This document shows positions 43,178 to 51,791 of a stretch of 64,000 bases of DNA, in pieces. The stretch comes from Stenotrophomonas maltophilia. Lineage in GTDB: Bacteria > Pseudomonadota > Gammaproteobacteria > Xanthomonadales > Xanthomonadaceae. The notes beneath the pieces were generated by a model. That model was not told where the DNA came from, ran no database searches, and saw only the letters and a program-made list of their open reading frames with translations. Position 1 is the stretch's first letter. Every line of letters begins with the position of its first letter. The translations under genes and the position numbers were made by a program. Location of the stretch: NCBI GenBank assembly GCA_002364755.1, contig DEZI01000030.1, positions 235,420 through 299,419 on the forward strand, read 5' to 3'.

Positions 43178-44106
43178 TGCTTGGTCAATGCGGTGCGGTA
43201 GCGGTCGGCCAGCTGGCCGACGCGGCGCACGTAGTACTGGGTTTCACTATACGGCGGGACGCCACCATGGCGGTCGACCGCGCCTTCGCCGGCGTTGTAG
43301 CCCGCGGCGGCCAGGGTCAAGTCGCCATTGAAGCGCTTCAGCAACCACGCAAGATACTGCACGCCGCCACGGATGTTCTGGCTGGCGTCGTAGGAATCGC
43401 TGACCCCGAAGCGTGCGGCGGTCGGTGGCATCAGCTGCATCAGGCCCTGCGCGCCGGCGCGGCTGAGCGCGGTCGGGTTGTAGGCCGACTCGGCATGGAT
43501 GATCGCGCGCACGATCGCTTCTTCCACGCCGAACTCACGCGCGGCCGAGGCGATCTCGGTCTGGAACGAGGTGGTGTTGAGGCGCACGCTGCCGAAGTCG
43601 ACGCGCGGGTTGACCCCGCAGGCGTAGCAGCGCTCCATGAAGCTGTAGCGGATGGTGCGTACCGGGCCGAGGTTGGCGACCTGGGTCGGGCGCGCACTGG
43701 TGTAGTGGCGCACGCCGTCCTGCATGTACGAATAGACCTGGCCACTGACCATGCGGCCGCCGCGCGGGGGCGGCGCCGGCTTGGCTGCAGGGGTGGCGGC
43801 GACGGCCGGGCTGGCGACATTGGCGGCCACGGCCACCGGGTTGCGCTCGGCGCTGGCCACCTGGGTGGCGGCCGGAGTGGTGCTGGCGGTCTGCACCGGC
43901 GCAGCGGCCGGTACGGCGCGCGGGGTCGCGGGACGGCGGGTATCGCGGCTGTAGCTGATGCTGCTGCAGCGCGCGCCGGGCACGCGCTTGCTGACATAGC
44001 TGGTGACGCCGTCGGCACCCTGGCACTTGAACAGGGTGCCGGCGCCGGCCGGCGCAGCGGTCAGCGCAGCGATGATGATCGCCGTTGTCCCCAGTATCCC
44101 CTTCAT
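43174..44106 (-). CDS. SLT-type lytic transglycosylase
   Basis: A 310-residue periplasmic enzyme that cleaves peptidoglycan between MurNAc and GlcNAc. A signal peptide (IIAALTAAPAGAG) is followed by a short cysteine-containing part (FKCQGADGVTSYVS), a long proline/alanine-rich linker and the catalytic domain with HAESAYNPTALSRAGAQGLMQLMP (Glu as acid) and AAAGYNAGEGAV. The ATG at 44106 is chosen over a TTG at 44142. The TAG stop is part of a GTAG palindrome. Confidence 0.92.
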   Translation of the reverse strand: MKGILGTTAIIIAALTAAPAGAGTLFKCQGADGVTSYVSKRVPGARCSSISYSRDTRRPATPRAVPAAAPVQTASTTPAATQVASAERNPVAVAANVASPAVAATPAAKPAPPPRGGRMVSGQVYSYMQDGVRHYTSARPTQVANLGPVRTIRYSFMERCYACGVNPRVDFGSVRLNTTSFQTEIASAAREFGVEEAIVRAIIHAESAYNPTALSRAGAQGLMQLMPPTAARFGVSDSYDASQNIRGGVQYLAWLLKRFNGDLTLAAAGYNAGEGAVDRHGGVPPYSETQYYVRRVGQLADRYRTALTKQ

Positions 44107-44152
44107 GGCGGCGAGTGTCCCAGCTTCGCCGGGGCTTGCCAAGCCGCCCCGC

Positions 44153-45121
44153 TCAGTCCGTGACCGCCGGCACAGCCAGCAGCTGGCCCAGCCCGGCCAG
44201 GCGCTGGGCCAGTTCGTCGCGCAGTTCCAGCGGTGAGGTCCACAGGGCCAGAGGCAGCCGGTCCAGGCTGAGGATCTGGGCCAGCATCATGCCGCGGCTC
44301 TCCGCGCCCATGCGCAGCAGGCAGTGTCCGGGGCCCTCGCGCTCCAGCACCCCGCACCAGGGCGGAATGCGACCCTCCAGCTCGGCCAGGCTGCCGGCCA
44401 GGCGCAGGGTGGCCTGCAGGGTGAAAGGCGCCTGGCTGACGGCCTGCCGCACCATCACGTCGGGCGGCGCCGGGGTGCGCCGGTGCAGGCCGGGCCCGGG
44501 CTGCAGCTGCACCGCGCCCATCCGGTCCACGCGCAGGGTGCGCCAGTCCTCGCGGACCAGATCCCAGGCCAGCAGGTACCAGCGACGGCCGTAGTTGACC
44601 AGGTGCTGGGCCTCGACCTGGCGCTGGGTCAGCACGTCCTGCGCGCTGCGGTAGTCAAAGGACAGCCGTGCGGCCTGCCGGCAGTGCTGGGCCAGGCGGC
44701 CGAGCAGGCGCGCATCGGTGGCTGGCAGGTCGGACAGGGTAGCGGTGGCCGCATGAACCTCGCCGGCCTGCTGCCGACGCCGGGTCGGCACCAGCGGGTC
44801 GAGCTTCGACAGCAGGCCGCGGGCGGTCTCGTCGATGCCGGACAGGGTGGCCGAGGCGGCCCGCAGGGCAATGGCCAGGGTGGTCGCCTCCTCCTCGTCC
44901 AGCAGCATCGGCAGGACCGGGGCGCCGGTGCCGAGCCGGTAGCCACCACCGACCCCGGCCGAGGCCTGCACCGGGTAGCCGAGCTCGCGCAGGCGCTCGA
45001 TGTCGCGGCGGATGCTGCGCCGGTCCACGCCCATGCGCTCGGCCAGCTCGGCGCCGGACCAGTGCCGGCGGGCCTGCAGGAGCGAGATCAGGCGCAGCAG
45101 TCGATGAGCGGTATGGCGCAT
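44153..45121 (-). CDS. YafY-type HTH/WYL transcriptional regulator
   Basis: A 322-residue regulator with an N-terminal winged HTH of the HTH_11 type (LLQARRHWSGAELAERMGVDRRSIRRDIERLRELGYPV) and a WYL-type effector domain (YGRRWYLLAWDLVREDWRTLRVDRM). It is divergent from the shortened glutathione S-transferase gene by 81 bases, the usual arrangement for this regulator type and its target. Confidence 0.9.
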   Translation of the reverse strand: MRHTAHRLLRLISLLQARRHWSGAELAERMGVDRRSIRRDIERLRELGYPVQASAGVGGGYRLGTGAPVLPMLLDEEEATTLAIALRAASATLSGIDETARGLLSKLDPLVPTRRRQQAGEVHAATATLSDLPATDARLLGRLAQHCRQAARLSFDYRSAQDVLTQRQVEAQHLVNYGRRWYLLAWDLVREDWRTLRVDRMGAVQLQPGPGLHRRTPAPPDVMVRQAVSQAPFTLQATLRLAGSLAELEGRIPPWCGVLEREGPGHCLLRMGAESRGMMLAQILSLDRLPLALWTSPLELRDELAQRLAGLGQLLAVPAVTD

Positions 45122-45202
45122 GAGGAATCGAGGACAGAAGTCGTCCGCGATTGTGCCCCAGCATGGCCTCCCGCTTCACCACCCACCGCAAGGAGCCCTG
45201 CC

Positions 45203-45643
45203 ATGTCTGCACGCCAGATCACCCTCTACCACGCCGCCCGCTCCCGCTCGAGCGGCGCCGTCGCCCTGCTCGAGGCACTCGGCGCCGACTACCGGCTGCA
45301 GGTGCTGGACCTGAAGGCCGGCGCCAACCTGGCCCCGGCCTACCTGGCCATCAACCCGATGGGCAAGGTGCCGGCGATCATCCACAACGGTGCGCTGGTG
45401 ACCGAACAGGTGGCCATCTACCTGTACCTGGCCGACCTGTACCCGGAAGCCGGGCTGGCGCCGCCGATCGGCGATGCGCAGCGCGGTCCCTACCTGCGCT
45501 GGATGGCCTTCTATGGCGCCTGCTTCGAGCCGGCGATGACCGACAAGGCCCTGCACCGCGAGCCGCCGCCGCGGATGATGTCGCCCTACAACGATGCCGA
45601 GACCGTGCTGCAGGTGATCGAGGCGCAGCTGGTGGCGGCATAA
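45203..45643 (+). CDS. Shortened glutathione S-transferase
   Basis: A 146-residue protein with an intact N-terminal thioredoxin-like GST domain (HAARSRSSGAVALLEALGADY, NPMGKVPAII, TEQVAIYLYLADLYPEAGL) and only the first part of the helical C-terminal domain. Family members are usually 200-220 residues, so about 60 are missing. The TAA is followed within six bases by a REP-type palindrome and no continuation was found in other frames. It may be a decayed gene or a functional short form. AGGAG precedes the ATG. Confidence 0.8.
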   Translation: MSARQITLYHAARSRSSGAVALLEALGADYRLQVLDLKAGANLAPAYLAINPMGKVPAIIHNGALVTEQVAIYLYLADLYPEAGLAPPIGDAQRGPYLRWMAFYGACFEPAMTDKALHREPPPRMMSPYNDAETVLQVIEAQLVAA

Positions 45644-45647
45644 GGGC

Positions 45648-45672
45648 AGCCGAGCGTGGGCTCGGCTCTACA
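45648..45672. repeat. REP-type palindrome directly after the GST gene
   Basis: GCCGAGC-GTG-GGCTCGGC followed by TCTAC. It starts at the point where the GST coding sequence breaks off. Confidence 0.75.
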
Positions 45673-45701
45673 GGAGCGCGATGGGTGGCATGGGATGCGG
45701 G

Positions 45702-45724
45702 TAGCGCGGGCCATGCCCCGCGAG
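45702..45724. repeat. GTAG-type palindrome before miaB
   Basis: GTAGCGCGGGCCATGCCCCGCG, the same class as in the sodB-purK array. Confidence 0.65.
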
Positions 45725-45798
45725 CGCGCAGCGCGGCGGGCGGCGTGGGATGCGGGTAGAATTGCCCGCTTTCCCGCCACCCGAATGGATTAAGCGCC

Positions 45799-47214
45799 AT
45801 GACCGGGACGCCAGACGTCTTTCCGCCCGCCTCGGGCGGTACTCCGCTCGTTGCCCTGCCCACTGGTCCGCGCAAGCCCGACCTGGTCAAAGGCAAGCTC
45901 TACATCAAGACCCACGGTTGCCAGATGAACGAGTACGACTCGGCCAAGATGGCCGACGTGCTTGCCGCCAGCGATGGCCTGGAACTGACCGATACCCCGG
46001 ACGACGCCGACGTCATCCTGGTCAATACCTGCTCCATCCGCGAAAAGGCGCAGGAAAAGGTGTTCAGCCAGCTGGGCGTGTGGAAGGGCCTGAAGAACAA
46101 AGGCCGCGAAGTCATCATCGGCGTGGGCGGCTGCGTGGCCTCGCAGGAAGGTGAAGCGATCATCAAGCGCGCGCCGTTCGTGGACCTGGTGTTCGGCCCG
46201 CAGACCCTGCACCGGCTGCCGGAACTGATCCGCGCCCGTCGCGAACAGAAGCGCCCGCAGGTGGACATCAGCTTCCCGGAGATCGAGAAGTTCGATCGCC
46301 TGCCGGAACCGCGCGCCGATGGCGCCTCGGCGTTCGTCTCGATCATGGAAGGCTGCTCCAAGTACTGCTCGTTCTGCGTGGTGCCCTACACCCGCGGCAC
46401 CGAAGTCAGCCGCCCGTTCGAGGACGTGGTGGTGGAAGTGGCGCAGCTGGCCGCACAGGGCGTGCGCGAGATCAACCTGCTCGGACAGAACGTCAACGCC
46501 TACCGCGGTCCCTACGGCGACGGTGAATTCGCCGACCTGGGCCTGCTGATCCGCACCATCGCCGAGATCGACGGCGTCGGCCGCATCCGCTTCACCACTT
46601 CGCATCCGCTGGAATTCAGCGACTCGCTGATCGACGCGTTCCGCGACGTACCGCAGCTGGCCAACTTCCTGCACCTGCCGGTCCAGGCCGGCAGCGACCG
46701 CGTGCTGTCGGCGATGAAGCGCGGCTACACGGCGCTGGAATTCAAGTCGAAGATCCGCAAGCTGCGCGCGGTGCGCCCGGACATCTCGATCAGCTCGGAT
46801 TTCATCGTCGGCTTCCCCGGCGAGACCGATGCTGATTTCGAGAAGACCATGAAGCTGATCGAGGACATCGGCTTCGACCACAGTTTCTCCTTCATCTATT
46901 CGCGTCGCCCGGGCACCCCGGCGGCCGATCTGGAGGACACGATCAGCGATGCGGAAAAGCACGCGCGCCTGTCGCGCCTGCAGGAACGCATCAATGCACA
47001 CGCCGCCGGCATTTCCGAAAGGATGGTCGGCACCGTGCAGACCGTGCTGGTGGAAGGCCCCTCGCGCAAGAACCCGAACGAACTGACCGGCAAGACCGAG
47101 AACATGCGTTCGGTGAACTTCCCGGCGCCGGCGCGCCTGATCGGCCAGTTCGTCGACGTGATGATCACCGAGGCGCTGACCAATTCGCTGCGTGCGCGGG
47201 TGGTGGCGGAGTAA
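45799..47214 (+). CDS. miaB: tRNA-2-methylthio-N6-dimethylallyladenosine synthase MiaB
   Basis: Radical-SAM methylthiotransferase that modifies A37 of tRNAs reading UNN codons. The 471 residues have the N-terminal UPF0004 domain (THGCQMNEYDS with Cys41, VNTCSIREKA, VGGCVASQ), the radical-SAM cluster CSKYCSFC, and a C-terminal TRAM domain. First gene of the miaB-ybeZ-ybeY cluster. Confidence 0.97.
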   Translation: MTGTPDVFPPASGGTPLVALPTGPRKPDLVKGKLYIKTHGCQMNEYDSAKMADVLAASDGLELTDTPDDADVILVNTCSIREKAQEKVFSQLGVWKGLKNKGREVIIGVGGCVASQEGEAIIKRAPFVDLVFGPQTLHRLPELIRARREQKRPQVDISFPEIEKFDRLPEPRADGASAFVSIMEGCSKYCSFCVVPYTRGTEVSRPFEDVVVEVAQLAAQGVREINLLGQNVNAYRGPYGDGEFADLGLLIRTIAEIDGVGRIRFTTSHPLEFSDSLIDAFRDVPQLANFLHLPVQAGSDRVLSAMKRGYTALEFKSKIRKLRAVRPDISISSDFIVGFPGETDADFEKTMKLIEDIGFDHSFSFIYSRRPGTPAADLEDTISDAEKHARLSRLQERINAHAAGISERMVGTVQTVLVEGPSRKNPNELTGKTENMRSVNFPAPARLIGQFVDVMITEALTNSLRARVVAE

Positions 47215-47221
47215 GGAAGGT

Positions 47222-47247
47222 GTGCCGACCAACGGTCGGCACCTACC
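47222..47247. repeat. SMAG-like palindrome after miaB
   Basis: TGCCGACCAACGGTCGGCA followed by CCTACC. The remaining gap to ybeZ also has a small palindrome CCACACC-C-GGTGTGG at 47345-47359 of unknown role. Confidence 0.85.
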
Positions 47248-47445
47248 GGGGGGCAGCCCCCATGGCACATTTTTCACCAGCGCTTCACCTCCCTTGCCGC
47301 GCAGGCTCCGCAATGACTTGTCCACAGCTTTCTCCGGCGCCGATCCACACCCGGTGTGGAGAACTGTCGTCCCGCCCGTCCGCGCGCTAATCTTGTCTTC
47401 CCTGGGTCCATCGCGGTGGACGGCGAACCCGCCCCACCCCACGCT

Positions 47446-48432
47446 ATGAAAAGCATCGAGCATCGAGATTTCACCCTGTCGCCGGAAGACAACGAGCGGC
47501 TGGCCAACCTGTGCGGCCCCTTCGACGGGCACCTGCGCCAGATCGAGCTGAAGCTCGGCGTGGAGATCGCCAACCGTGGCTTCGTGTTCCGCATCACCGG
47601 TCCGGACGAGGCCATCGTCGAGGCGCAGAAGCTGATCGAGGCGCTGTACGTCGAAGCGGCCGAGACCACCTTCGACAGCCACGCCATCCACCTGCGCCTG
47701 GCGCAGGCCAATGTCGAGCAGATCGCCGAGCGTTCCTACGAAGCGCAGGACGTGGCGATCAAGGTCAAGCGCGGCACGGTGCGCGGCCGCGGCGCCAACC
47801 AGGGCCGCTACCTGCACCAGATCGCCACGCATGACATCAACTTCGGCATCGGCCCTGCCGGTACCGGCAAGACCTTCCTGGCCGTGGCCAGCGCGGTGGA
47901 AGCACTGAACGAATCGCGCGTGCAGCGGCTGATCCTGGTGCGTCCGGCGGTGGAGGCCGGCGAGAAGCTGGGCTTCCTGCCCGGCGACCTGAGCCAGAAG
48001 GTCGACCCCTACCTGCGCCCGCTGTACGACGCCCTGTACGAAATGATGGGCGTGGAGAAAGTGGTCAAGCTGCTGGAAAAGAACGTCATCGAGATCGCGC
48101 CGCTGGCGTACATGCGCGGGCGCACGCTCAACGATGCGTTCGTGATCCTGGACGAGGCGCAGAACACCACCATCGAGCAGATGAAGATGTTCCTGACCCG
48201 CCTGGGCTACGGCTCCACCGCGGTGGTCACCGGCGACCTGACCCAGACCGACCTGCCCAAGCACGTGAAGTCGGGCCTGCGCGACGCCATCGACGTGCTG
48301 CGCGATGTGGAGGGCGTGACGTTCACGTTCTTCGAAGCGCGCGACGTGGTCCGCCACCCGCTGGTGGCACGCATCGTCAATGCCTACGACCGCCGCGACC
48401 TGCATCAGATTCAACCTGGAGCCACCCCATGA
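47446..48432 (+). CDS. ybeZ: PhoH-family ATPase YbeZ
   Basis: A 328-residue PhoH-like P-loop ATPase with Walker A GPAGTGKT and Walker B FVILDEAQN. In E. coli it acts with YbeY in ribosome/rRNA quality control. The ATG at 47446 (MKSIEHRDF) is used; the upstream open frame has no support. Its end overlaps ybeY by ATGA. Confidence 0.95.
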   Translation: MKSIEHRDFTLSPEDNERLANLCGPFDGHLRQIELKLGVEIANRGFVFRITGPDEAIVEAQKLIEALYVEAAETTFDSHAIHLRLAQANVEQIAERSYEAQDVAIKVKRGTVRGRGANQGRYLHQIATHDINFGIGPAGTGKTFLAVASAVEALNESRVQRLILVRPAVEAGEKLGFLPGDLSQKVDPYLRPLYDALYEMMGVEKVVKLLEKNVIEIAPLAYMRGRTLNDAFVILDEAQNTTIEQMKMFLTRLGYGSTAVVTGDLTQTDLPKHVKSGLRDAIDVLRDVEGVTFTFFEARDVVRHPLVARIVNAYDRRDLHQIQPGATP

Positions 48433-48914
48433 CCAAAGGCCCCGTGCGACTTGATGTCGCCATCAGCTACGCCTTGCCCCGCACCGGCCTGCCGGCGGCG
48501 GTGAGCTTCCGCAAATGGGTAGCGGCGGCCCTGAAGGGACGCATCCGCGAGGCCGACCTGGCCATCCGCGTGGTCGATGCCAAGGAAGGGCAGTCGCTGA
48601 ACCGGCATTACCGTGGCAAGGATTACGCAACCAACGTGCTCAGCTTCCCCGCCGACGTGCCCGAAGGCCTGCCCAAGGGCGTGAAGTTCCCGCTGCTGGG
48701 TGACCTGGTGATCTGCGCGCCGGTTGTGGCCCGCGAGGCCGACGAGCAGGGCAAGGCGTTGAACGCCCACTACGCGCACCTGACCGTGCATGGCGTGCTG
48801 CACCTGCTGGGCTGGGACCACGAGGACGACAAGGAAGCCGAGGCGATGGAGCAGCTTGAGCGCGAGATCCTGGCCGAGCTGGGCATCGACGATCCTTACG
48901 CCGGCGAGCGCTGA
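48429..48914 (+). CDS. ybeY: Endoribonuclease YbeY
   Basis: A 161-residue metal-dependent single-strand RNase for 16S rRNA 3' maturation and 70S quality control. The zinc site H-x3-H-x5-H is HGVLHLLGWDH; the conserved Arg/Asp segment (RVVDAKEGQSLNRHYRGKDYATNVLSF) is present. Coupled with ybeZ. Confidence 0.97.
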   Translation: MTKGPVRLDVAISYALPRTGLPAAVSFRKWVAAALKGRIREADLAIRVVDAKEGQSLNRHYRGKDYATNVLSFPADVPEGLPKGVKFPLLGDLVICAPVVAREADEQGKALNAHYAHLTVHGVLHLLGWDHEDDKEAEAMEQLEREILAELGIDDPYAGER

Positions 48915-48962
48915 GGGCAGGACCGCGGTACTCTGGGTCCGCTGCTTCCCGAGGAGACATGG

Positions 48963-49568
48963 ATGATGTCGGGCTATCTCGCACTCACACTGGTCACGAC
49001 GGCCTGCCTTCTGATGACGGTGGTGGGACTGGATGTGGTGCACCGCATCGGTGCCCGCCACCCCGATGGCCGGCACTGGCTGCTGTGTACGCTGGCGCTG
49101 GTGTCGCCCATCAGTCTGCTGGCAGGGATGGGCATCAGCATGGCTGCGCCGCATCTGCCCTACGACCTCCTTCCGGCGCAGGCCCGCAACGTTCTGACGC
49201 TGTCCGCACTGCCGCTGGTACTGATCGGCGCGTTCGCCGCGCCAATCAGCTGGCGAGTGCTCGTGCTGCGCCGCCTGCGGCGTGAAAGCGAGAGCCTGCC
49301 GTTTTTCAGGGCGACCCGGGCACAGCTGCTCGCACTGTTCGCACTTGCCGTCATTTACATGTGGGTCCGCGGCCGTCACGGCGGGGGTCCATGGTTGACG
49401 ACGCTGGAGCTGAACTATGTGCAGCTCGTGGCCGGGCTCATGGCTGGGCTGATCCACCTGTTCCTGGCCATGGTGGTCATCACCCTGCCGCTGATGGCGC
49501 TGCGGGCGCTGGTCAGGGGCGCTGTGCAGGCGGCATGGGCGCGGGTGCGGCTGGCAGCGCGGGGTTGA
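48963..49568 (+). CDS. Polytopic membrane protein, unrecognised
   Basis: A 201-residue protein with four to five hydrophobic helices (LALTLVTTACLLMTVVGL, LLCTLALVSPISLLAGMGI, VLTLSALPLVLIGAFAA, ALFALAVIYMWV, LVAGLMAGLIHLFLAMVVITL). No family recognised. GAGGAG precedes the first ATG at 48963, so it is probably translated. It is one of three genes placed between ybeY and corC, which are adjacent in E. coli. Confidence 0.72.
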   Translation: MMSGYLALTLVTTACLLMTVVGLDVVHRIGARHPDGRHWLLCTLALVSPISLLAGMGISMAAPHLPYDLLPAQARNVLTLSALPLVLIGAFAAPISWRVLVLRRLRRESESLPFFRATRAQLLALFALAVIYMWVRGRHGGGPWLTTLELNYVQLVAGLMAGLIHLFLAMVVITLPLMALRALVRGAVQAAWARVRLAARG

Positions 49569-49599
49569 TGCCACTGCGGCCTCTTTGGTCCGTGGGCCG

Positions 49600-50220
49600 A
49601 TGAATTCCCTCACCGCGCTACTGCTGGCGCCCCTGCTGGCCGTGCTGTCCGCGGAAGGCAGGCTGATGCCCGACACCGACCGGCCCTCACCCGTGCCTGC
49701 CAGCGACGCCCCGGCAGACATCGCGGCCAAGGTAGCCGAACTGCAGGCCTTCTTCGGCGGCGACGACGCCCCTCTTCGGGAAGTCGTCGCGACCGCCCAG
49801 CAGAGCGATCTGATCGAACGCCTGCAGGCGCGCCACGCCGCGCGCTTGGCCGGTGTCTGGGTCGACAACAACGTGGGCTGGCACATCTTCGTGCGCCTGA
49901 CCGGCACCGCGCCCCAGGCCGACGAGCAGTACGCGGGGCCGCTGGGCCTACAGCACGTGCACTACCGCACTGGCGCGGCACTGACCGAGGCAGAAATGCA
50001 GCACCGGCTGGCAGAGCAACGCAGCTGGATGAGCCAGCTGTTCCCAGACCTGTTCGGCTCAAGCCTGGATGTCCGTACCGGGCAGCTGGAACTGATGCTG
50101 CGGGATACCCCTGCCCAGCGCGCAACCGCGGCCGCCGCCATCGGCCAGCTGCAGCTGAAGCTGGGCTTCCCGGTCAGGATTGCATGGTTGCCACCGGGCA
50201 CAACGGTGGTCCCGCCCTGA
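49600..50220 (+). CDS. Putative exported protein, unrecognised
   Basis: A 206-residue protein with an N-terminal hydrophobic segment (SLTALLLAPLLAVLSAEG) like a signal peptide, then a soluble domain (WHIFVRLTGTAP, DVRTGQLELMLRD). No family recognised and no cysteines. The ATG at 49600 is preferred; the frame extends to 49585. Second of the three genes between ybeY and corC. Confidence 0.65.
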   Translation: MNSLTALLLAPLLAVLSAEGRLMPDTDRPSPVPASDAPADIAAKVAELQAFFGGDDAPLREVVATAQQSDLIERLQARHAARLAGVWVDNNVGWHIFVRLTGTAPQADEQYAGPLGLQHVHYRTGAALTEAEMQHRLAEQRSWMSQLFPDLFGSSLDVRTGQLELMLRDTPAQRATAAAAIGQLQLKLGFPVRIAWLPPGTTVVPP

Positions 50221-50296
50221 GCCGGCTTGCCCGGTCGCAGTCGCCGTCCGCCGCCGCTACCATGTCCGGGCATCCTTCATCGCGGATCTCCTGCCT

Positions 50297-50845
50297 GTGC
50301 TGCTGCGTATTGCCCTGCCCCTGCTGTTCGCCTCCCTCGCCGCCCCCGCTTCGGCCGCCCCGCTGGAACTGCCGGCGCTGATCGAATGCCGCCAGGGCGT
50401 GGCCGAGCATGCCGCGCTGGCACCGCTGCTGGCCGACCCGCTGAAGGCCGTGGGCCAGGGCCTGCAGCCGCTGCCGCAGGGCAACCAGTTCATGAGCGAG
50501 TTCCGCCTGGCCAACCCGATCACCGTGTTCGGCCAGCAGACCGAGCGGGTGGCCGTGGCCGGTGCCAGCGTGATGGCCGTGCTGGACCAGGCCGACCCGC
50601 ACCCGCTGGCCAAGCGCCTGGAACTGGAAACCGGCTACGACCAGGACGGCAAGTTCATGGCCGGCCGCGAGGTGGTCAGCCGCGACGTGACCGACCCCAG
50701 GACCGGCGAGGCCCAGATCGAGTCGATCATCCTCAGCGTGTCCACGGTGGCCAGCCACCCCGGCAAGACTCTGGCAGGCTGTACCTACAGCCTGGATCTG
50801 CCGGCCGACGACGAGGTTCCGGCCGCGGCCGCCGGCGGTCACTGA
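50297..50845 (+). CDS. Putative periplasmic protein, unrecognised
   Basis: A 182-residue precursor with a signal peptide (LRIALPLLFASLAAPASAAP) from a GTG at 50297; the frame opens earlier but the extra part overlaps the previous gene and is not signal-like. The mature domain has two cysteines (IECRQ, GCTYS) that could form a disulfide. No clear Shine-Dalgarno. Third of the three genes before corC; followed by a terminator-like hairpin. Confidence 0.68.
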   Translation: MLLRIALPLLFASLAAPASAAPLELPALIECRQGVAEHAALAPLLADPLKAVGQGLQPLPQGNQFMSEFRLANPITVFGQQTERVAVAGASVMAVLDQADPHPLAKRLELETGYDQDGKFMAGREVVSRDVTDPRTGEAQIESIILSVSTVASHPGKTLAGCTYSLDLPADDEVPAAAAGGH

Positions 50846-50877
50846 AAGGCCCCGACATCCTGCTAGACTTGGGACAA

Positions 50878-50905
50878 CGCCCGGCTTGCCGGGTGCCCTT
50901 TTTCC
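50878..50905 (+). terminator. Terminator-like hairpin in front of corC
   Basis: CCCGGC-TT-GCCGGG followed by TGCCCTTTTT, ending only five bases before the corC ATG. It would terminate the preceding gene but lies in the corC leader, so it may limit read-through or occlude the start. Confidence 0.6.
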
Positions 50906-50909
50906 AGAG

Positions 50910-51791
50910 ATGTCAGAAGACGACAGTAGCAGCTCCTCCCTGGAGCCCAATGAAAAGAAGCGCGGTTGGCTTGAACGCCTGACCTCCGCCTTCTCCGGCG
51001 AACCCCATACCCGCGACGAGCTGGTCGCTGTCCTGCACACCGCGCAGGAGGAGGGTCTGATCGCCGCCGATACCCTGAAGATGATGGAAGGCGCCATTTC
51101 GGTGGCCGAGCTGACCGTGGGCGACGTGATGATCTCGCGCTCGCAGATGGTCTCGCTGCCGGTCGAGGCGCCCTTCCTGGACCTGATGAAACAGGTCGTC
51201 GAATCAGGCCACTCACGCTTCCCGGTGCACGGCGAGAACAAGGACGACATCCTTGGCATCCTGCTGGCCAAGGACCTGCTGCGCGGCGTGGTCGCCGACA
51301 ACGGCCCGGCCAACGTGCGCGAGCTGCTGCGCCCGGCGGTGCTGATCCCCGAGGCAAAGAAGCTCAACGTGCTGCTGAAGGAGTTCCGCCTGTCGCGCAA
51401 CCACATGGCCATGGTGGTGGACGAGTACGGCGGTGTCGCCGGCCTGGTCACCATCGAGGACGTGCTGGAACAGATCGTCGGCGAGATCGACGACGAGCAT
51501 GACGAGGCCGAGGACCAGTCGGCGCAGATCGCCATCCAGGCCGACGGCCGCTATGTGGTCGATGCGCTGACCGCGATCGGCGATTTCAACGAGCGTTTCG
51601 GTGCCACGTTCTCCGACGAGGACTACGACACCATCGGCGGCCTGGTGACCGAAGCGATCGGCCACCTGCCCGAAGTGGGCGACGAGCTGGCGCTGGACCG
51701 CTTCATGTTCCGCGTGGCACGCGCCGATGCGCGCCGGGTGCAGGCCTTCCATGTGACGGTGCTGCCGCCGGACGAGCAGGACGACGCTTGA
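50910..51791 (+). CDS. corC: CorC-like magnesium/cobalt efflux accessory protein
   Basis: A 293-residue cytoplasmic protein with two CBS domains (DVMISRSQMVSLP ... HSRFPVHGENKDDILGIL; VLIPEAKKLNVLLKEFRLSRNHMAMVVDEYGGVAGLVTIEDVLEQIVGEI) and a C-terminal CorC_HlyC domain (DYDTIGGLVTEAIGHLPEVGDE). It matches E. coli YbeX/CorC. The leader contains a hairpin. Normally lnt would follow; here a DUF4105 gene does. Confidence 0.93.
   Translation: MSEDDSSSSSLEPNEKKRGWLERLTSAFSGEPHTRDELVAVLHTAQEEGLIAADTLKMMEGAISVAELTVGDVMISRSQMVSLPVEAPFLDLMKQVVESGHSRFPVHGENKDDILGILLAKDLLRGVVADNGPANVRELLRPAVLIPEAKKLNVLLKEFRLSRNHMAMVVDEYGGVAGLVTIEDVLEQIVGEIDDEHDEAEDQSAQIAIQADGRYVVDALTAIGDFNERFGATFSDEDYDTIGGLVTEAIGHLPEVGDELALDRFMFRVARADARRVQAFHVTVLPPDEQDDA

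Noticed and set aside
47318..47326. DnaA-box-like TTGTCCACA before ybeZ
   Set aside because: Single site without other boxes, an A+T-rich unwinding region or origin genes.
45790..48414. An 874-codon minus-strand open frame
   Set aside because: Antisense to miaB and ybeZ, which have full catalytic motifs.
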